Assembly: GCA_965249525.1 (NCBI GenBank)
Contig: OZ252237.1
Coordinates: 496,001-560,000, forward strand
Length of the DNA: 64,000 bases
Reading direction: 5' to 3'
DNA from: G965240465 sp965249525
GTDB lineage: Bacteria > SAR324 > JACQKK01
Shown: positions 59,722-64,000 of the stretch, in pieces
How the letters are laid out: each line of letters starts with the position of its first letter
How positions within the stretch are numbered: the first letter of the stretch is position 1
The notes under the pieces: model-generated
Told to the model about the DNA's origin: nothing
Database searches by the model: none
The model's input: the letters and a program-made list of their open reading frames with translations, nothing else
Made by a program: the position numbers and the translations under genes

Positions 59722-60309
59722 CTACAGACCCCGCAAGGCTTCCTGCCATCTGCCGCTAGGGGTGGTTTGCACAATCTGTTCAGTTATCTGTTTTACATAC
59801 TGCGGCGGCAATTTCCCCAACACTTGTGCGGCCTTCTCCGCCTTCATCTTCACCAGCAGCTGCACTGCAATTCCTTGTTCCAGCTCCTGCAAGCGCTCCG
59901 CTGCCTGCTGTGCCGACATACCATTAAACAAAGCTACCACACGCTGGACATTGTCACTCTCTGCCTCCAAGGAATCCAGTGCTCTACGCAGCTGCTGCTG
60001 GGTCTGGGCAAGCTGCTTCATCTCCTTTTGAATATCCACCCGCAAACGGCGCAGCTCTGCCTCTTTGCGCACCAATAATTGCTTGCGCTTATCTAGGCTG
60101 TGCTTTTCCTCCATCAGCACCCCCAGCACCTGCTGTTCTTGTTCCGCAGATGTCTCCACATCTTCAGGCGTCAGCCCAACACCTGCAAACTTTGCCAGCT
60201 GCATCCAATCACGCATCTTTGCGCGACCGCCTACCGAAAAAGACAAACTGGTTGTGTAAACAGCGAACGCTGCCAACAATGCCAATGATGTCCACAATAT
60301 CCAACGCAT
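59722..60309 (-). CDS. MotE-like flagellar protein (coiled coil plus MgtE_N/FliG-like domain)
   Basis: This 195-residue protein starts at ATG 60309, preceded by AAGGA at 8 bases. One membrane helix (residues 2-22) is followed by a long coiled coil (about 70-125, LRRLRVDIQKEMKQLAQTQQQL). A C-terminal MgtE_N/FliG-middle-like domain (VVALFNGMSAQQAAERLQEL and KMKAEKAAQVLGKLPPQYV) completes it. MotE in alphaproteobacteria stabilises the MotC stator protein, and the related YlxF sits in flagellar operons. No other flagellar gene adjoins. Confidence 0.72.
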   Translation of the reverse strand: MRWILWTSLALLAAFAVYTTSLSFSVGGRAKMRDWMQLAKFAGVGLTPEDVETSAEQEQQVLGVLMEEKHSLDKRKQLLVRKEAELRRLRVDIQKEMKQLAQTQQQLRRALDSLEAESDNVQRVVALFNGMSAQQAAERLQELEQGIAVQLLVKMKAEKAAQVLGKLPPQYVKQITEQIVQTTPSGRWQEALRGL

Positions 60310-60501
60310 TTGCCGATTCCTTATCGTTGATTTTGCTGTCCTTGCACATGATACTAGGGGTGGTAATGCAATCTTCTTTCCAAATTCATCCAAAGCCATA
60401 CCCTTTTACAAATGTTCTTTGCCTGGGATATGGTAAGGTTGTTATCATTGAAGCATGAATGCTGGCAAATCTGCGTAGAAATTCAGGAAGGAAAAATCAG
60501 T

Positions 60502-62007
60502 ATGAAGGCAAATTTATCTTATGATTTCAGTTCTAAAGCAGGCAGCAAACTACTATTATTGCTGCTGCTGGCAGCAAGCTCTTGGGGCTTGTTCAGTTGT
60601 AAGGGTACTGCGCTGCCGCCTTATCAGATAGTGGATTTTGCCTTGGGCAGTTCTCATGCTTGTGCGGTGTTGGACACGGGGAGAATCAAATGCTGGGGCA
60701 ACAACAATCCGAGTAAGCTGGGAGTTCCCACCGAGGCAGGGAATACTTTAATTGGAGATACCCCTAGCGAGACTGGCAATGGACTGCCATTTGTTGAAGT
60801 AGGCGAGGGCACGGTGCTGCAATTGGTTGCTGGTAGCTCACACAACTGCATACTGTTTAAGAGTTTGCAAGTTAAATGCTGGGGGAGCAATGACTCTGGT
60901 CAGCTGGGTTTGGGGGATACCGATGCTAGGGACGATGAGGATGAGATGGGTGAAAACCTGCCATTTGTGGAGTTGGGGAATCGCATCGTTCCTGTTGAAA
61001 TAGCTACAGGAGGGAGTCAGGCTACCAACTGTGTCATTATGAGTGATGCTACAGGCAATGGTGGTTTGAAGTGCTGGGGTGATAACAGCGAGGGTCAGCT
61101 GGGCTTGGGGGAGATAGGTGGGAATAAAGCGAAAATAGGTGATGCTGTAGGTGAGATGGGAATTTCCCTGGACTTTGTAGACTTGGGCGACGGTTTACAG
61201 GTGGTAGCCGTCAGTCTGGGAGGTCTTCATATTTGTGCCGTTTTGGAGAAAGGAGAGCAGCATGGGGTGAAATGCTGGGGGGGCAACAGCGAGGGTCAGC
61301 TGGGCTTGGGGGATATAAATGCCAGAGGTGATGAGGGGTTTGGCACTGATATCATTGAGATGGGAGATTCCCTGCCATTTGTGCAGCTGGGTACGGATAT
61401 GCACATCAGGGACATTTCAGCGGGGAATGAACATACTTGTGTGCTATTTAGTAATGGCAGGATGAAGTGCTGGGGGGGCAACAGCAAGGGTCAGCTGGGC
61501 TTGGGGGATAATGAGGATAGAGGTGATGAGGGTGGGGTAGACACTGCTACCACTGAGATGCATAAAAACCTGCCATTTGTGGAGTTGGGTACGCAATTGC
61601 GTGTCACGGCACTTGCCAAAGGGGCATCGGCTAACCATAGCTGCGCACTGTTTGAGAATGGTCAGGCAAAATGCTGGGGGGATAATGACTATGGTCAGCT
61701 GGGCTTGGGGGATACCGATCCTAGAGGCGATGATGATGATGAGATGGGTGAAAACCTGCCCTTTATAGGCGAGGGCAGAGATTTTTCTTTGGAAAAAATC
61801 TCTCTTGGAAGAAAAAATACCTGCGGTGTAAGTTCGGTTTTTGTTTATTGCTGGGGGAATTCCGATACGGGTATGCTGGCAAATGGCTGTTCCACCGACC
61901 CCGCCAATAATATCGGAAAATCTCCTGGGCAAATGAAAGCCCTTGTTCCTGTGAACTTGGGCGGACCTAATAGTGACAGGTTCGGCAGCTACCCTTGTTC
62001 AGATTGA
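60502..62007 (+). CDS. RCC1-repeat lipoprotein F (divergent, seven repeats)
   Basis: ATG 60502 follows AGGAAGG at 60485-60491 and gives 501 residues. The leader ends in the lipobox LFSC but lacks the poly-Gly run. Seven units have CWG, and most carry a long insert of the form GLGDTDARGDEDEMGENLPFVELG (about 20 extra residues). This is a different RCC1 subfamily, like those common in myxobacteria. A TTGCCT-18-TATCAT promoter may lie at 60419-60448. It is convergent with carA. It probably came from a different source than genes A-E. Confidence 0.85.
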   Translation: MKANLSYDFSSKAGSKLLLLLLLAASSWGLFSCKGTALPPYQIVDFALGSSHACAVLDTGRIKCWGNNNPSKLGVPTEAGNTLIGDTPSETGNGLPFVEVGEGTVLQLVAGSSHNCILFKSLQVKCWGSNDSGQLGLGDTDARDDEDEMGENLPFVELGNRIVPVEIATGGSQATNCVIMSDATGNGGLKCWGDNSEGQLGLGEIGGNKAKIGDAVGEMGISLDFVDLGDGLQVVAVSLGGLHICAVLEKGEQHGVKCWGGNSEGQLGLGDINARGDEGFGTDIIEMGDSLPFVQLGTDMHIRDISAGNEHTCVLFSNGRMKCWGGNSKGQLGLGDNEDRGDEGGVDTATTEMHKNLPFVELGTQLRVTALAKGASANHSCALFENGQAKCWGDNDYGQLGLGDTDPRGDDDDEMGENLPFIGEGRDFSLEKISLGRKNTCGVSSVFVYCWGNSDTGMLANGCSTDPANNIGKSPGQMKALVPVNLGGPNSDRFGSYPCSD

Positions 62008-62047
62008 GCTGACCCCCCAGCAAGGCGCAGGTCTAGTTGAGGGGGAG

Positions 62048-63160
62048 CTACGAGCGTTGTTGGTGCTGCTGCATCAGTTGGGCGAATTGTTGAAAGAGAT
62101 ATTGGGAGTCGTGAGGCCCTGGGCTGGCTTCTGGATGGTATTGTACGGCAAAGGCGGGGTGGGAGGTGGATTGGATGCCCTCAATGGTTTGGTCGTTGAG
62201 ATTGCGGTGGGTGATTTGAATGGATGGTGGCAGGCTTTCTTCGGCGATGGCAAAGCCGTGGTTTTGGCTGGTGATTTCCACTTTGCGGTCTTGCAGTCGC
62301 AGTACGGGATGGTTGACGCCGTGGTGACCGAATTTGAGTTTGAAGGTTTTTGCGCCGAGTGCCAGGCTGAGCAGTTGGCAGCCTAGGCAGATGCCAAAGA
62401 CGGGGGTTTTTCCCAGCAGGGACTGGATATGCTGAATGGTGGGTGTGAGGGGTTGGGGGTCGCCGGGACCGTTGGAAAGAAAAACGCCATCAGGCTTGTA
62501 TTGAAGCACCTCTTGAGGGTCTGCGGTGATGGGGAGTACTTTTACGGCTGCCCCCATTTGTTGCAGCAGGTGCAGGATGTTATGTTTGATGCCGTAATCG
62601 TAGGCTACCACGCGGAAACGGGGGGATGCAGGAGAAGGCCAGTGATAGGGTTTTTGAACAGAGACGGTGTTGGCCAGGTCTTGTCCTGCCATGTGGGGCA
62701 AGCTGCGTGCTTGTGCAATGAGTTGCTCCAGCGGTGCTGCGGAACGGGGTGCTAGAATACCTGGCAGGCAGCCTTTCTCGCGGAGTTGAATCACCAGGGC
62801 GCGGGTGTCAATGCCTTCCAGCAGGGGGGTTTGGTGCAGCTGAAGGTATGCTTCCAAGGTCATGCTGCTGCGCCAGTTACTGGCAATAGTGCTGAGTTCA
62901 CGAACGATCATAGCAGAGGCAAAAGGCTTGCGAGATTCGGCATCTTCTTCATTAACGCCGTAGTTGCCGATTTGCGGCGAGGTCATGGTGATGATTTGCC
63001 CTTGATAGGAAGGATCGGTAAGGATTTCTTGATAGCCGGTCATGGCGGTGTTAAAGATAACTTCGCCAGAGACAGTTTTGGCTGTTCCCCGCAGGGTGCC
63101 GTGGAAGACTCTGCCTGTGCCAAGTACCAGTACGCCGGGGGTAGGAGTTGTGGGGGGCAT
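62048..63160 (-). CDS. carA: Carbamoyl-phosphate synthase small (glutaminase) subunit
   Basis: CarA splits glutamine and feeds ammonia to CarB, for arginine and pyrimidine synthesis. The N-terminal domain has GEVIFNTAMTGYQE and ITMTSPQIGNYG. The glutaminase triad is Cys in GICLGCQ, with His and Glu in QYHPEASPGPHDS. The 370-residue length is normal. It lies 8 bases downstream of asd; carB is not in the window. Confidence 0.96.
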   Translation of the reverse strand: MPPTTPTPGVLVLGTGRVFHGTLRGTAKTVSGEVIFNTAMTGYQEILTDPSYQGQIITMTSPQIGNYGVNEEDAESRKPFASAMIVRELSTIASNWRSSMTLEAYLQLHQTPLLEGIDTRALVIQLREKGCLPGILAPRSAAPLEQLIAQARSLPHMAGQDLANTVSVQKPYHWPSPASPRFRVVAYDYGIKHNILHLLQQMGAAVKVLPITADPQEVLQYKPDGVFLSNGPGDPQPLTPTIQHIQSLLGKTPVFGICLGCQLLSLALGAKTFKLKFGHHGVNHPVLRLQDRKVEITSQNHGFAIAEESLPPSIQITHRNLNDQTIEGIQSTSHPAFAVQYHPEASPGPHDSQYLFQQFAQLMQQHQQRS

Positions 63161-63168
63161 GGGTTTGT

Positions 63169-64000
63169 TTACAGCAGTTCGGCGATTTGCACCGCATTGA
63201 GGGCTGCACCTTTAAGCAGTTGATCGGCAACGACCCATATATCCAGAGTGTTTTGCTGGGAATGATCGGTGCGCAGGCGCCCGACAAGAATATTGTCTTT
63301 CCCTGAAGCATCAGCAGGCGTGGGCCAGCGATTGTTTTCAGGGTCTTCAAATAACTCTAATCCTGGGGATGTTTTGAGGACTTGGCGCGCTTGTGTAGGC
63401 GAGACGCTTTGGGTGAATTGTATGTTGACAGCTTCGGCATGTGCGCGGAGTACGGGCACACGAACGCAGGTGGCATTAATGGCGATGGAATCATCCTCCA
63501 TGATTTTTTTGGTCTCACGTATGATTTTCTGTTCTTCTTCGCAGTAACCATTGTCGGACATGGGGCTGTCGTGAGGAAACAGGTTAAAAGCGCAGTTATA
63601 GGGAAAAACATGGGGAGCAAAGGGTTGGTCTTGCAGGTAGGCGGAGGTGGCTTGACGGAGTTCATTAATTCCGCGCCTGCCAGCACCGCTGACGGCTTGG
63701 TAGGTGGCTACCACTACGCGCTTGACGCCAAAGGCATGATGCAGGGGGGCAAGGGGCATGACCAGTGCCAGGGTAGAACAATTGGGGTTGGCAATAATGC
63801 CTTGATGCTGCTTCAGCGAATGCGGATTGACCTCTGGGGCTATTAAGGGGACATGTGGTTCCATACGGAAGGCACTGGAGTTGTCTATCACGATGGCATT
63901 GGCATCGGTAGCTAAGGGAGCAAGGCTGCGACTGTTGCTACTGCCAATACAGAAGAAGGCAATGTCCACTCCGCGGAAGGTCTCTTTGCTAGGGATTTCT
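63169..64000 (-). CDS. asd: Aspartate-semialdehyde dehydrogenase, 5' end outside the window
   Basis: Asd reduces aspartyl phosphate to aspartate semialdehyde for lysine, threonine and methionine. The visible 276 residues include VDIAFFCIGSSNSRSLAPLA, VIDNSSAFRM, IANPNCSTLALVMPL with the catalytic Cys, and a C-terminal RIDHSQ-like segment (LRTDHSQQNTLDIWVVADQLLKGAALN). The frame stays open to the window edge, so the first 60-70 residues lie beyond. Its product is the substrate of DapA at 16.5 kb. Confidence 0.95.
   Translation of the reverse strand, partial: EIPSKETFRGVDIAFFCIGSSNSRSLAPLATDANAIVIDNSSAFRMEPHVPLIAPEVNPHSLKQHQGIIANPNCSTLALVMPLAPLHHAFGVKRVVVATYQAVSGAGRRGINELRQATSAYLQDQPFAPHVFPYNCAFNLFPHDSPMSDNGYCEEEQKIIRETKKIMEDDSIAINATCVRVPVLRAHAEAVNIQFTQSVSPTQARQVLKTSPGLELFEDPENNRWPTPADASGKDNILVGRLRTDHSQQNTLDIWVVADQLLKGAALNAVQIAELL

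Noticed and set aside
59420..59749. 109-codon minus-strand frame after RCC1 gene E
   Set aside because: It runs through the terminator and the AT-rich block repeated at 49.7 kb and overlaps the MotE-like gene end; no family likeness.

Overview
The window looks like a chromosomal segment of a Gram-negative bacterium, most likely a gammaproteobacterium. The grounds are lpxD (lipid A), many lipobox lipoproteins, an rpmE-prfA pair, carA next to asd, an EamA-nnr pair and sigma70-type promoters. Menaquinone synthesis (menA), a B12-dependent ribonucleotide reductase (nrdJ) and tungstate transport genes fit low-oxygen or mixed metabolism. Sel1, Fic, RCC1 and phytanoyl-dioxygenase genes hint at a host-associated or symbiotic lineage; this is inference only. 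I could not identify the species.

Layout. 0-5 kb: four paralogous secreted Sel1-repeat genes, three with near-identical promoters, interleaved with tsaE and tsaC, then a rhodanese. 5.3-13 kb: branched-chain amino acid genes (a possible leader region, ilvI, ilvH, ilvC) with a Fic protein behind repeated palindromes, aroE and metK. 13-19 kb: an X-Pro aminopeptidase, the first RCC1 lipoprotein, dapA, lpxD and a small Sel1 lipoprotein. 19.5-24.6 kb: nrdJ, then an AT-rich methyltransferase/putative endonuclease pair. 24.6-31 kb: a 61-residue unknown protein, a DapD-like protein, dxs with a frameshift, a pentapeptide-repeat membrane protein and a methyltransferase-HNH fusion. 31-39.4 kb: a four-cluster ferredoxin and FAD reductase resembling accessory subunits of tungsten aldehyde oxidoreductase, an RCC1 gene, a Spy/CpxP-like protein, tRNA-Ala(CGC), a HelD-like helicase and tupBC. 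39.4-50.7 kb: rplM-rpsI, a shortened fliF, nnr-EamA, two tandem RCC1 genes, a PhyH dioxygenase, fliN, a SPOR protein, and a Urate_ox_N membrane protein with a 34-residue partner. 50.7-64 kb: tyrA, speD and speE separated by an inserted lipoprotein unit, rpmE-prfA, menA, two more RCC1 genes, a MotE-like gene, carA and the 3' part of asd.

Housekeeping genes form short operons, while secreted repeat proteins have been copied between them. Six RCC1 lipoproteins each carry exactly seven repeats with paired cysteines. Several share a lipoprotein N terminus, sigma70 promoters and one terminator sequence, and a gene-less remnant of the unit survives near 49.8 kb. A second lipoprotein unit sits between speD and speE beside a truncated copy of itself. 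Short tandem repeats (12-15 bp) occur in at least six intergenic gaps and in frame inside several genes. Three flagellar-type genes (fliF without its first ring domain, fliN, motE-like) lie scattered one by one.
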